Program-made: the position numbers and the translations under genes
The notes under the pieces: model-generated
Seen by the model: the letters and a program-made list of their open reading frames with translations, nothing else
Databases searched by the model: none
What the model was told of the DNA's origin: nothing
Assembly (NCBI GenBank): GCA_009773765.1
Contig: WTWZ01000008.1
Coordinates: 1 to 64,000 of the forward strand
Direction of reading: 5' to 3'
DNA: 64,000 nucleotides
Origin: Prolixibacteraceae bacterium
Lineage (GTDB): Bacteria; Bacteroidota; Bacteroidia; Bacteroidales; Prolixibacteraceae
Shown here: piece by piece, positions 16,819 to 25,457 of the stretch
How the letters are laid out: each line of letters opens with the position of its first letter
Numbering within the stretch: position 1 is the stretch's first letter

Positions 16819-17928
16819 ATGAGAAAGGGATTTGGAATAGTATTTATTTTCATATTTTTTAGTTACGGCTCATTTGTAAAAGCACAAAACATTTTTTCCG
16901 GGTTCGAACATCTTTTTACCCCGGTTTGCAATTACGTTGTTTACCAGGCAGTTTCAGAAATTGAAATTGATGGTAAAATGAATGAACTTTCATGGGAAAA
17001 AGCCTCATGGACAGATGATTTCAAAGATATTGAAGGCGATAAAATGCCAAAACCCCTGCACCAAACCCGTGTGAAGATGCTTTGGGACAAAGAATACCTT
17101 TACATTTTGGCTGAATTGGAAGAACCTCATGTTTGGGCTTATTATGAAAAACACGATATGATTGTTTTTCATGAAAACGATTTTGAAATTTTTATCGACC
17201 CAAACAGCGATTCGCAAAATTATTTCGAGATTGAGGTAAATGCCCAAAATACCATTTTCGATTTGTTTATGCCGCAGCCATACCGCGATGGCGGGGTACC
17301 TTTCATTGCCTGGAACACCCCCGGGCTGAAAAGCGCTGTTCACGTTGAAGGGACAATAAATAATTCAGCCGATCAGGATAAAAAATGGACAGTTGAAATG
17401 GCAATTCCTTTCAGTGCATTTCAGTTGGGAACTGCCAGTCAGACTCCCGCCGATAATCAAATCTGGAGAATCAATTTTTCGCGGGTGCAATGGCAAACCG
17501 AAATAAAAGATGGAATTTATACACGCAAAACCGGCCCGGCAACCGGAAGTATTTTGCCAGAATATAACTGGGTTTGGAGCCCACAGGGAATAATCAACAT
17601 GCATTTTCCTGAAAGATGGGGGATGATACAGTTTTCAAACAACCAGGTTAACGAAGAGAAAGTTGGTTTTCAAAACCTGGCTGACAACGAACTATATAAA
17701 TATTTGTGGCTGGTATATTACAAACAGAAAAAATATCAGGCTGAAAACGGCAAATATGCAACAGAACTTTCCGGAATTTCGATGCCCGAAGCCATTAACA
17801 ACAGTTTTGCCGGAACTTTAAATTTTGAACTGGTTGCAACTCCTTATCAATTTATGCTATTTTTATCTACCGAAAACGATACGAAAAAGTCGGTAAACGA
17901 AAACGGCGTGATTCGTAAATTTAAATAG
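16819..17928 (+). CDS. Secreted carbohydrate-binding family 9-like protein
   Basis: Exported 369-residue protein with a signal peptide (FGIVFIFIFFSYGSFVKAQ). The body matches the CBM9-like fold seen in many Bacteroidota surface or periplasmic proteins: IDGKMNELSWEKASW, VKMLWDKEYLYILAELEE, ENDFEIFIDPNSDSQNYFEIEVNA, WTVEMAIPFSAFQ and WRINFSRVQW. It binds sugars in characterised relatives and has no catalytic domain. Six bases separate it from the putative glycoside hydrolase downstream, so the two probably act together on a glycan. Confidence 0.85.
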   Translation: MRKGFGIVFIFIFFSYGSFVKAQNIFSGFEHLFTPVCNYVVYQAVSEIEIDGKMNELSWEKASWTDDFKDIEGDKMPKPLHQTRVKMLWDKEYLYILAELEEPHVWAYYEKHDMIVFHENDFEIFIDPNSDSQNYFEIEVNAQNTIFDLFMPQPYRDGGVPFIAWNTPGLKSAVHVEGTINNSADQDKKWTVEMAIPFSAFQLGTASQTPADNQIWRINFSRVQWQTEIKDGIYTRKTGPATGSILPEYNWVWSPQGIINMHFPERWGMIQFSNNQVNEEKVGFQNLADNELYKYLWLVYYKQKKYQAENGKYATELSGISMPEAINNSFAGTLNFELVATPYQFMLFLSTENDTKKSVNENGVIRKFK

Positions 17929-17934
17929 TAATTC

Positions 17935-19014
17935 ATGAATAAAAGGGATTTTTTAAAATCGTCAATACTTGCCGGAACAGGTTTGCTGGCATCAAAAACA
18001 TTACTTGCTGACTCAGAAAAGGAAAGCAATAAACAGTCATCGCCAAAACATTGGGTTTGGGAAAACCCGAACAAGGATGAAGACGATGAAACACTTAAAA
18101 AAAAGTACAGCAGTTTTTATGAATCCGGAATTCGCGGGATGTTTTTTGAAAGCGACAGTGAGCGCCATTTTCGGGCGGCAAAAAATGCCGGTTTGGAGGC
18201 ACACCGCTGGATGTGGACCATGAACCGCGGCGAAAGGGAACTGCTTGAAAATCATCCCGAATGGTATGCTGTGAGCAGAAAAGGCGATTCGTGTGCAACA
18301 AAACCGCCTTATGTAAATTACTACCGGTGGCTATGCCCGTCGAAACCCGAAGTGCAGGAATACCTTAAAAAACAGGTCACTGCAATACTTGAAAAAGATT
18401 ACATTGATGGAATTCACCTCGACTATATCCGCTATTGCGATGTGATTTTGCCTGTGAATTTATGGGGGAATTATAAAATTGAGCAAACCCGCGAATTGCC
18501 CGAATATGATTTTTGTTATTGCGAAACGTGCCGCGGGAAATACAAGGAAAAACAGCAGATTGACCCGCTTGAGATTGAGTTTCCCGACCAGAGTTTGTCG
18601 TGGCGAAAATACCGTTACGACCGCATTACCAATGTGGTGAACCAGTTGGCTGAAGTTGCAAAACAGTTTAAAAAACCAATAACTGCCGCGGTTTTCCCAA
18701 CACCGGAAGTTGCACGCAGAATTGTTCGTCAGGACTGGACCAACTGGAACCTCGACGGTGTTTGCCCCATGATTTACCACGGTTTTTACAAGGAACAAGT
18801 AAGCTGGATTGGCGATGCAGTAGATGAGGGAATCCGCTTTTTATGCGGAAAATTCCCGCTATATGCCGGTTTGTTTATCCCCGATTTTAAGTCGGTTGAA
18901 GAAATTGACGCAGGAATTAAAACTGCACTTGAAAACGGTGCGTCGGGGGTTTCCCTGTTTGGCAAAGTGGACGAAAAAATACTGGCAGTGCTGAAGAAAT
19001 ACAAACCGGCGTAA
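17935..19014 (+). CDS. Secreted putative glycoside hydrolase, TIM-barrel type
   Basis: A 359-residue exported protein with an N-terminal signal of Tat-like form (KRDFLKSSILAGTGLLASKTLLA, KR where RR would be canonical). The body looks like a GH-like barrel of the GHL10/DUF4015 group: IRGMFFESDSERHFRAAKNAGLEAHRWMWTMNR, then HPEWYAVSRKGDS, KPEVQEYLKKQVTAIL, YIDGIHLDYIRY with a candidate catalytic acid, a CYCETCRGKYKE cysteine pair that may bind a metal, and DGVCPMIYHGFY. Substrate unknown. It follows the CBM9 gene by 6 bases. A strong terminator overlaps its stop codon. Confidence 0.75.
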   Translation: MNKRDFLKSSILAGTGLLASKTLLADSEKESNKQSSPKHWVWENPNKDEDDETLKKKYSSFYESGIRGMFFESDSERHFRAAKNAGLEAHRWMWTMNRGERELLENHPEWYAVSRKGDSCATKPPYVNYYRWLCPSKPEVQEYLKKQVTAILEKDYIDGIHLDYIRYCDVILPVNLWGNYKIEQTRELPEYDFCYCETCRGKYKEKQQIDPLEIEFPDQSLSWRKYRYDRITNVVNQLAEVAKQFKKPITAAVFPTPEVARRIVRQDWTNWNLDGVCPMIYHGFYKEQVSWIGDAVDEGIRFLCGKFPLYAGLFIPDFKSVEEIDAGIKTALENGASGVSLFGKVDEKILAVLKKYKPA

Positions 19015-19028
19015 TTTTTTGCCGGTTT
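19003..19028 (+). terminator. Intrinsic terminator overlapping the stop codon
   Basis: Eight-base stem AAACCGGC / GCCGGTTT with a 10-base loop containing the TAA stop at 19012, followed by a short T run. It should end the 16819-19014 transcript and separate it from the riboswitch-controlled gene. Confidence 0.7.
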
Positions 19029-19066
19029 TTATTACTTTCGCAGCTACTAAAAAAATTGTTTAACAT

Positions 19067-19100
19067 CCGCAGGTTCCATCACCCTGCGGTAAAAAATTAA
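19067..19100 (+). promoter_or_regulatory. preQ1-I riboswitch
   Basis: The sequence has the compact preQ1 class I layout: stem CCGCAGG paired with CCTGCGG around the loop TTCCATCA, then an A-rich tail TAAAAAATTAA that can form the H-type pseudoknot. It ends four bases before the ATG of a YhhQ-type gene, so ligand binding should hide the ribosome-loading region (translational control). A possible -7 element TACTTTCG lies at 19033-19040. Recognition is by eye; a covariance search would be decisive. Confidence 0.85.
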
Positions 19101-19104
19101 AAAA

Positions 19105-19809
19105 ATGAATAACGAACTTTTATGGTTTGCCGAAATTCTGGCAAATTTTTTCCTGATTATTTTAGCGTATAAACTTTTTGGCAAGTGGGGACTGATACTG
19201 TGGATTCCCATTTCGGTTATTATAGCCAACATTCAGGTGGTGCAAACCGTTGAATTATTTGGATTTGCCGCCACTTTGGGCAATGTGGTTTACGCCACAT
19301 CGTTCCTGATTACCGATATTCTTTCGGAGAACTACGGCAGAAAAGAGGCAAACAAAGCCGTTTGGATTGGTTTTTTCAGCCTGATTTCAATGACATTGCT
19401 GATGAACATTGCGCTTTTATACACACCGCTTGCGGGCGACGATTTTGCTGTAAAAACCCACGAATCCACCCGCACCATTTTCAGTTTAATGCCCCGGATT
19501 GCTTTTGCAAGTTTAACCGCTTACCTGCTTTCGCAGCGCCACGATGTATGGGCATTTCATTTCTGGAAAAACCGGTTCCCGACTGACCGCCAGCTTTGGA
19601 TACGAAACAACCTTAGCACCATGGTTTCTCAACTCATCGACAGCGCTGTGTTTGTTTTGATTGCCTTTTACGGGGTTTTTGAAACTGCAATTCTGTTCGA
19701 AATCTTCATCACGACTTATTTTCTGAAATTTATTGTTGCCGCTGCTGATACGCCATTTGTATATTTGGGAAAACAGATTCATAAAAAGGGTGTGTTTTGG
19801 GTAAAGTAG
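19105..19809 (+). CDS. yhhQ: Queuosine precursor transporter, YhhQ/COG1738 family
   Basis: Integral membrane importer of preQ0/preQ1 used for queuosine in tRNA. The 234 residues form about six hydrophobic segments. Family blocks are FAATLGNVVYATSFLITDILSENYGRKEANKAVWIGF and the C-terminal FPTDRQLWIRNNLSTMVSQLIDSAVFVLIAFYGVF, both strongly conserved. Direct control by the preQ1 riboswitch just upstream supports the function independently. No queuosine biosynthesis genes are nearby, which suggests salvage. Confidence 0.92.
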   Translation: MNNELLWFAEILANFFLIILAYKLFGKWGLILWIPISVIIANIQVVQTVELFGFAATLGNVVYATSFLITDILSENYGRKEANKAVWIGFFSLISMTLLMNIALLYTPLAGDDFAVKTHESTRTIFSLMPRIAFASLTAYLLSQRHDVWAFHFWKNRFPTDRQLWIRNNLSTMVSQLIDSAVFVLIAFYGVFETAILFEIFITTYFLKFIVAAADTPFVYLGKQIHKKGVFWVK

Positions 19810-19830
19810 CATTACTGAGCCAAAACCCCA

Positions 19831-19972
19831 ATTCTTCATGAAGTATTATGGGGCGCAACAACGTTTTACCACCCCAAACTTCGTGACCGCCCTTTCTTCT
19901 TATAACTTTTAGCTATTTGAATTCAAGAAACGTTCTAAATTCTTTTAATGATATTTTTAAGGGTTTGAGGCA
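19831..19972 (-). pseudogene. Decayed HicA toxin gene
   Basis: Directly after the HicB-like stop, and in its frame, the reverse strand encodes LKISLKEFRTFLEFK, a TAG stop, then LKVIRRKGGHEVWGGKTLLRP. The pattern KEFRxFLxxxGxKxxRxKGGHExW...RP is the HicA toxin, including the catalytic histidine in GGHE. The in-frame stop replaces the usual glycine codon, there is no start codon in frame, and the C-terminus is lost after about residue 45. The toxin is therefore inactive. Confidence 0.75.
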
Positions 19973-20368
19973 TTATGCAACTGAAGGAATGGAAACAAGA
20001 GTTGCTGTTTTTCTGAAGTCGAAATTATTATATATCCGGCTCAAATTTTCATTGTTAGAAAGCAATTCGGTAATTGGAGGCGGGACCATCGGTTTTGTTT
20101 TGCTCTTTTTTAGTTGCCAACCCAATCTTTTTAATTCCAGTTTTAGGGTACTTTTGTTCGTGCTGTATTTAAAAAACTCAGCTAAAGCAATTTTAAAAGA
20201 TTCCTGAGCTTCATTTTCATTATTTCCATATCCATAAACTTCAAGAGGAGGACAATAAACAATATGGGTATCATCTTCCATGAAAATGATTAAATCCAAA
20301 GAAACATCAAAACGATGAAGACCGAAAGAAATGGATCCTGTGGCTTTACCTTCAATATTCGATGACAT
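19973..20368 (-). CDS. HicB-like antitoxin, orphaned
   Basis: A 131-residue protein with the HicB core: IIFMEDDTHIVYCPPLEVYGYGNNENEAQESFKIALAEFF matches the 'e-d-x-x-h-x-x-Y-x-P-x-L-x-x-x-G-x-x-x-x-E-A' pattern of HicB proteins. The C-terminal ~60 residues (TLKLELKRLGWQLKKSKTKPMVPPPITELLS) form the linker and terminal region. In intact pairs the small HicA follows; here only a decayed copy remains at 19831-19972. The HicB frame is intact, so it may persist for immunity to incoming HicA or for regulation. Confidence 0.8.
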   Translation of the reverse strand: MSSNIEGKATGSISFGLHRFDVSLDLIIFMEDDTHIVYCPPLEVYGYGNNENEAQESFKIALAEFFKYSTNKSTLKLELKRLGWQLKKSKTKPMVPPPITELLSNNENLSRIYNNFDFRKTATLVSIPSVA

Positions 20369-20506
20369 AGCTTATTATTAAGATAATTTAATAAATCCGA
20401 TGAACAGAAGAATTACAAAAGTAGAATTATAAAAATACTTTGACAATACTTTAACCTCTAATAATTAAGGTTACTATTTTACTTCCGCAAAAGCTTCGGT
20501 ATGAAA

Positions 20507-22894
20507 TTAGAAAATCAAAATTATCCCAATGGTTGGCAACACAGTTCCGGTGGTATTTGGAAGAGTTTCCAAAACATACTTTGTTCCGTTGTCGGTTGTG
20601 ATATAATTTCCGCCTGCATCCTGCTGACGGATTACGATGTCCTGCTGTTCAGCCTGAAAATTGTACAGGTTTTGAATATCGAGGTAAAACTTGGCTGTTA
20701 TTTTATTGAGGTAAAACGATTTGTCAACACGTGCATCCAACTGGTGGAAAGCCGGATAACGCTGGGAATTCAGTTTTGAATAATCGAGCGAAGGCCCGCC
20801 GGTGAGGTTCCATATATCAACATACGAACTTTTTTCCAAATCCCACGGCGTGTATGGCAATCCGCCCACGAAACGCCAGCGGCCTCCAATGCGCCAGTCT
20901 TTTTTCAATTCGCGGGTTCCGGTTAATGCAATCAGGTGTTTAGAGTCCCAGCTCGAAGGAAGAAAGTTGCCTTCCGCATCGTCAAACTCGCTGCGAACCA
21001 GTGTGTAAGAAAGGTTCAGGTTGCCTTTTTTGGAGTTAATGCGGGTTTGAAACTCCGCACCGTAAGCATGGCCTTTTGAGATGGATAAAACCTCTTCGTC
21101 GCCCACCACTCCAAAATCGGCTCCTTTGTTAGCCAGACTGATGCTGTCGTTAACCGAGAAAGGATAGTTTTTGTAGTTTTTCCAAAATCCTTCAATCGAA
21201 AACAGTACGGATGATGTAGGGCGAAATTCGAAACCGCCAATCAGGTGATTGGCCGAGATGTATTTCAGGTTGTTTTCTTTGTTAACCAACTTGTCATTTC
21301 CCTTGTAACCCAAAGTGGTATATGAGGGCAACTGGTAATAACGGCCTGTGTTAAAATTCAAACTCCACTCATTCGTAAGGCTGTACGAAGCCGAAAACCG
21401 GGGCAAAAACTGTTCAAACGGGTTGTTCATGCTTTTCGAGTAGTTGTTTGCATCTGCGCGTAAACCAAGCGACAGTGTCAGTCTTTCTTTCAGCACATTC
21501 TTGCTAATCTGTCCGAAAAACCCGTATTTAACAAGGTTCAGGTCTGTATTGTAATCGATGTTCACCACCTGGTCATTGTAAAAACGCTCGGCAACCGTAC
21601 TGTTTTTATAGTTTGCAAAATCCACGCTGGCGCCAACATTCAGTTTGTAATCACCAAACCGCGAAGTATTTTCAAACCTCATTTTGTTTTCAAGTTCTTC
21701 AGAATCGAAATCCAAAATTTTATTTTCTTCCGAACTGTCGTCATTATCCAGGTATTTATAAGCGCCGTTGTTAAAATGACTCCGGCTTAATACAAAGGTC
21801 TGAAAACTGTTTTTGGAAAAGTGCTTGTAAACAGCGCCCAACGTGTAGCTCCATTGTTCATTTACCGGAATCTGGCTGAGGATGTATTCCTGTTGTGCAT
21901 CGGGCTCTTCAATATCGAGGTTTAAATCAAAAAGGTCTTTTGAACCCAGGCCCACAAAAGTGATTTCATTCTTTTTATCGATACGGGTTCTTACTTTAAA
22001 TTGCATGTCGGTAAAAGTGGGCAAAAATGGCAATTCAAGTACACCAAACAAAAATTGAAGATAAGAGCGGCGCGCCGAAACCACATAAGTTGTTTTTTCT
22101 CCAATAGGTCCGTCAACCGTACCGGCAATTTCAGATGCACCCAAAGTAAACTGAACATTGGTTTTTTCGCTGCTGCCATCAATCTGGTTGAACTCGAGCA
22201 CACCGCTGAGCGCATTGCCGCGGTTTGCCGGAAAAGCGCCGGAGTAATAATTAACCTCGCGGATAAAGTCGGCATTTAAAATACCAACCGGCCCTCCCGA
22301 TGCGCCTTGCGTGGCAAAATGGTTAATAAACGGCACCTCAACGCCGTCGAGATAAAAACGAGTTTCCGAAGGGCCACCGCCGCGAATAATGATATCATTT
22401 CGAAATGCCGGGGTTGATTGAACACCCGGAAAAGACTGGATGACCTTGGAAATATCGCGGTTTGCTCCGGGACTTTTTTCAATTTCGCCAATGCCAATTG
22501 TGCGCAACGAAACCGGGCTTTCCTCGGTTTTTCTGAAAGGCGAGGCCCGAACTATTACTTCTTCAATCTGCTCTTTTTGTTCTTCCATTCTTATTTCAAT
22601 AGAAGTTGCGCTGGCAGCACGTACTTCAATTTCGGCGGAAATGGCGGGTTTGTAACCAATGAACGAAGCCTCCAAACGGATAAAACCGGGGGTAAGTCCA
22701 TTAAAGACAAAATTACCGTCGAGGTCGGTTGTAGTCCCAATGGTTGTTCCCGAAACAATAATGTTCACAAAAGGAAGCGGTTCGTTACTCACGGCGTCAA
22801 CTATCCGCCCTTTTAAGGAAGCTCTTTGCGCCAAACCAATGAACGGAATTAAGATGATGATTAAAAATATTTTGAATGTTTTCATGTCTTTCAA
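20507..22894 (-). CDS. TonB-dependent receptor with CarboxypepD_reg-like domain
   Basis: Outer-membrane active transporter, 795 residues. After a signal peptide (KTFKIFLIIILIPFIGLAQ) there is a carboxypeptidase-like beta domain (SLKGRIVDAVSNEPLPFVNIIVSGTTIGTTTDLDGNFVF), a plug domain (SPGANRDISKVIQSFPGVQSTPAFRNDIIIRGGGPSETRFYLDGVEVP) and a 22-strand-like barrel. A nearby ATG at 22885 may be the true start because it begins the signal peptide directly. No SusD partner follows, so it is not a classical glycan-uptake pair. It lies 30 bases downstream of a DUF2271 lipoprotein gene on the same strand, probably one operon. Substrate unknown. Confidence 0.9.
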   Translation of the reverse strand: MKDMKTFKIFLIIILIPFIGLAQRASLKGRIVDAVSNEPLPFVNIIVSGTTIGTTTDLDGNFVFNGLTPGFIRLEASFIGYKPAISAEIEVRAASATSIEIRMEEQKEQIEEVIVRASPFRKTEESPVSLRTIGIGEIEKSPGANRDISKVIQSFPGVQSTPAFRNDIIIRGGGPSETRFYLDGVEVPFINHFATQGASGGPVGILNADFIREVNYYSGAFPANRGNALSGVLEFNQIDGSSEKTNVQFTLGASEIAGTVDGPIGEKTTYVVSARRSYLQFLFGVLELPFLPTFTDMQFKVRTRIDKKNEITFVGLGSKDLFDLNLDIEEPDAQQEYILSQIPVNEQWSYTLGAVYKHFSKNSFQTFVLSRSHFNNGAYKYLDNDDSSEENKILDFDSEELENKMRFENTSRFGDYKLNVGASVDFANYKNSTVAERFYNDQVVNIDYNTDLNLVKYGFFGQISKNVLKERLTLSLGLRADANNYSKSMNNPFEQFLPRFSASYSLTNEWSLNFNTGRYYQLPSYTTLGYKGNDKLVNKENNLKYISANHLIGGFEFRPTSSVLFSIEGFWKNYKNYPFSVNDSISLANKGADFGVVGDEEVLSISKGHAYGAEFQTRINSKKGNLNLSYTLVRSEFDDAEGNFLPSSWDSKHLIALTGTRELKKDWRIGGRWRFVGGLPYTPWDLEKSSYVDIWNLTGGPSLDYSKLNSQRYPAFHQLDARVDKSFYLNKITAKFYLDIQNLYNFQAEQQDIVIRQQDAGGNYITTDNGTKYVLETLPNTTGTVLPTIGIILIF

Positions 22895-22924
22895 ATACTG
22901 GTTTTATGATACTGAGGAATTTGA

Positions 22925-23659
22925 TTATTGAATATTCACAGCGATTTTGCTGAAAATTTCGCGTGCGGTTGTAATTGTGGTTAAATCGGTAATCAGTTCG
23001 CCGTTTTCACCCCACGGGTGGCTGTGGCCGATTGGGTTCAGGTACAGTGTTTTGCCGGTTTGATCCGGAGAAATGGTAACTGCATACACCAGCGCAGGTT
23101 GTAAAGAAGTTTTGTAATCAAAATTATCGGGGTATTTATCGTTCGTCCAAAATTCATTCGAATCCCAGGGTTGGTTCACCTCCAAAAGTACCCTGAACAT
23201 TTTATCGCCGGATACCTTTGACCCGGTTTTCAGGGTGAAACCTGCTTTTGGCGTGGCGCCGGTCAAAGCATCCGGAACAGCAGTTTCAGCAGATGGGGCG
23301 TACAAACCATCGGGCGCTTTTATGTTTCGTTTGTGGCTCCAGTAAGGCAGAGTAGCCCGGCGGCGCACATTTCCGGGTTCGTTTTTCCATTTTCCCTGTT
23401 CTGTCTCGCCATGCCCGAAAACACCGGTGGCATAATATTTTGTAACATACAAAGTTTCAATGTAATTACCTTCCAAATTTTCAACCCAAACCGCAAACGA
23501 CGGATGGTTATGGTAATTTCCGGGTGTAAGAATAAACTCAAACTGGGTGCTTATTTGTTCAGGGCGGGTAACGACTGTCTCAATAGTACTTTCAATTTTT
23601 TGCTGCGATGAACACGCTGAAAGTACAACTACTAAAAGAATAAATATTACGGTCTTCAT
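22925..23659 (-). CDS. DUF2271-like lipoprotein
   Basis: A 244-residue protein with a lipoprotein signal (MKTVIFILLVVVLSACSSQQK, lipobox cysteine at 16). The body contains FAVWVENLEGNYIETLYVTKYYATG, the opening block of DUF2271 proteins, then YWSHKRNIKAPDGLYAPSAETAVPDALTGATPK and PALVYAVTISPDQTGKTLYLNPIGHSHPWGENGEL. In many Gram-negatives this domain occurs beside TonB receptors and PepSY proteins in iron-related loci. Here it is the first gene of a two-gene unit with the TonB receptor, consistent with that association but not proof of it. Confidence 0.8.
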   Translation of the reverse strand: MKTVIFILLVVVLSACSSQQKIESTIETVVTRPEQISTQFEFILTPGNYHNHPSFAVWVENLEGNYIETLYVTKYYATGVFGHGETEQGKWKNEPGNVRRRATLPYWSHKRNIKAPDGLYAPSAETAVPDALTGATPKAGFTLKTGSKVSGDKMFRVLLEVNQPWDSNEFWTNDKYPDNFDYKTSLQPALVYAVTISPDQTGKTLYLNPIGHSHPWGENGELITDLTTITTAREIFSKIAVNIQ

Positions 23660-23685
23660 ATTGAATTTGATTTATTGTTTAATGT

Positions 23686-23693
23686 TATATTTG
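23686..23693 (+). promoter_or_regulatory. -7 promoter element of dtd
   Basis: TATATTTG matches TAnnTTTG; a TTTG at 23666-23669 may be the upstream element, with a 16-base spacer. The leader to the chosen ATG at 23774 would be about 75 bases. Confidence 0.5.
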
Positions 23694-23773
23694 CAAAGAT
23701 AAACAGTTATACGCAGGGAATGTTGAAAGTGCTTCATCATTTTTTTATATTAGCAATCGAAAACACTGATGAA

Positions 23774-24229
23774 ATGAGGGTTGTAATACAAAGGGTTTCC
23801 CAGGCTTCGGTAACTGTTGAGGGTGAAAAAATCTCAGAAATTGGAAAAGGGATGTTGATTTTGGTTGGAATTGAAGATTCCGACAATCAGGAAGATATTG
23901 GTTGGCTGGCAAATAAAATTGTTCAACTCCGTATTTTCCGCGATGAACACGGTGTGATGAACCTTTCAATAAAAGATATTGATGGTGACATTCTGGTTGT
24001 AAGCCAGTTTACACTTCACGCCAGCACAAAAAAAGGAAACCGCCCATCGTACATTCGCGCTTCGAAACCCGATTTTGCAGTACCAATGTACGAGAAATTT
24101 ATTGCTGAAATTGAAAAGGCATCCGGTAAAAAAACTGAGGCCGGAATATTTGGCGCCATGATGAATGTTGCGTTGGTAAACGATGGGCCTGTTACTATTA
24201 TTATCGATACAAAGAATAAGGATTATTAG
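23774..24229 (+). CDS. dtd: D-aminoacyl-tRNA deacylase
   Basis: Removes D-amino acids mis-attached to tRNA. The 151 residues start at the ATG at 23774 (MRVVIQRVSQASV), which is the standard DTD N-terminus. A longer frame from 23675 adds 33 non-conserved residues and would start before the promoter. Both active-site signatures are present: SQFTLHASTKKGNRPSYI and the C-terminal NDGPVTIIID. It is single-domain and of normal length. Confidence 0.93.
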   Translation: MRVVIQRVSQASVTVEGEKISEIGKGMLILVGIEDSDNQEDIGWLANKIVQLRIFRDEHGVMNLSIKDIDGDILVVSQFTLHASTKKGNRPSYIRASKPDFAVPMYEKFIAEIEKASGKKTEAGIFGAMMNVALVNDGPVTIIIDTKNKDY

Positions 24230-24251
24230 TTCTGAAATTAGATAATCCCAG

Positions 24252-24297
24252 ATTTATATATAATATTAGGATTATAATCCTGAAATATTATATAAAT
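24252..24297. repeat. 46-base AT-rich imperfect palindrome upstream of DUF4143 ATPase
   Basis: Arms ATTTATATATAATATT and AATATTATATAAAT flank a perfect inner palindrome AGGATTATAATCCT. The outer arms match except for a 2-base gap. It ends 32 bases before the ATG at 24330 and so is well placed as an operator or as an RNA hairpin. Further AATCCTAA-type half-sites lie at 24308. Confidence 0.7.
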
Positions 24298-24329
24298 TTG
24301 GCATTTCAATCCTAAAATTTGAAAAGACT

Positions 24330-25457
24330 ATGATAGAAAGGCTACTCGAAAATATAATCAAAGAAAAAATTGGGAGAAAAGCTATTATTATTTTGGGTGC
24401 AAGGCAAACGGGGAAAACTACCTTAATAAAAAAGATTTTGAAGGAAAGTAAAAATCATGCAATACTTTTAAATGCCGATTTACCCACAGTTCAGCAACAG
24501 TTACAAAATCCATCAGTAAGTGGTCTGAAACAGATTTTTGGTCTGGCAAAGCTGGTTTTTATCGATGAAGCACAACGCATTTCCAATATAGGAATCACTC
24601 TCAAGATCATTATCGACGAACTGGAGGACATACAGTTAGTGGTAACAGGATCATCTGCGCTGGAACTTTCAAATAGCATAAACGAACCGCTTACCGGCCG
24701 GAAACTGGAATATAGGTTATTCCCCATTTCGTGGCAGGAACTTATTAGTTACAGTGGATATTTAGATGCATTATCGCAATTGGAACAAAGAATTATTTTC
24801 GGGATGTATCCTGATGTAATTAATAATATGGGTAATGAACGCGAAATTCTGGCAAATCTGTCAGAAAGTTATCTCTATAAAGATATTATTGCTTTTCAGC
24901 AAGTCAGAAAGCCTGAATTTGTTCAGAAATTACTTCAGGCTTTGGCATTCCAAACTGGGAAAGAAGTATCGTACAATGAATTAGCCACATTACTGCAAAT
25001 CGACAGAAAAACGATAATCAACTACATTGATTTACTGGAGAAATCATTTATTATTTTCAGGTTACCTGCATTTTCCAGAAACCTGCGGAATGAATTAACC
25101 TCGAAAATCAAAATCTACTTTAACGATACAGGAGTGAGAAATGCGTTGATTGAGGATTTTCGACCTCTCGGACTGAGGCCTGATAAAGGGGAACTGTGGG
25201 AAAATTTTCTAATTTCAGAACGGTTAAAAACAAATCATTACGGAAGACGATTTGTAAAAACATATTTTTGGAAAACACATCAGAAACAGGAAATTGATTT
25301 TATTGAAGAGTCGGATGGGCAAATTAAGGCCTTCGAATTCAAATGGAAAGTAAAAGCTAATATGCGATTTCCGTTAACATTTAATGAAGCATACAAAGAT
25401 GCGACTATGCAACTCATTTCAACCGAAAATTTTAATCAGTTTATAACTAATGAATAA
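24330..25457 (+). CDS. DUF4143-type AAA ATPase (copy 1)
   Basis: A 375-residue P-loop ATPase of the AAA_14/DUF4143 group. Walker A is GARQTGKT (residues 23-30), Walker B is FIDEAQR, and SSALELSNSINEPLTGRKLEYRLFPISWQEL is the sensor region. The C-terminal DUF4143 part holds a winged-helix stretch (LQIDRKTIINYIDLLEKSFIIFRLPAF) and ends in a PD-(D/E)xK-like KQEIDFIEESDGQIKAFEFKWK. The function of the group is unclear. It overlaps the next gene by 8 bases. It is related to, but clearly different from, copy 2 at 32342. Confidence 0.88.
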   Translation: MIERLLENIIKEKIGRKAIIILGARQTGKTTLIKKILKESKNHAILLNADLPTVQQQLQNPSVSGLKQIFGLAKLVFIDEAQRISNIGITLKIIIDELEDIQLVVTGSSALELSNSINEPLTGRKLEYRLFPISWQELISYSGYLDALSQLEQRIIFGMYPDVINNMGNEREILANLSESYLYKDIIAFQQVRKPEFVQKLLQALAFQTGKEVSYNELATLLQIDRKTIINYIDLLEKSFIIFRLPAFSRNLRNELTSKIKIYFNDTGVRNALIEDFRPLGLRPDKGELWENFLISERLKTNHYGRRFVKTYFWKTHQKQEIDFIEESDGQIKAFEFKWKVKANMRFPLTFNEAYKDATMQLISTENFNQFITNE

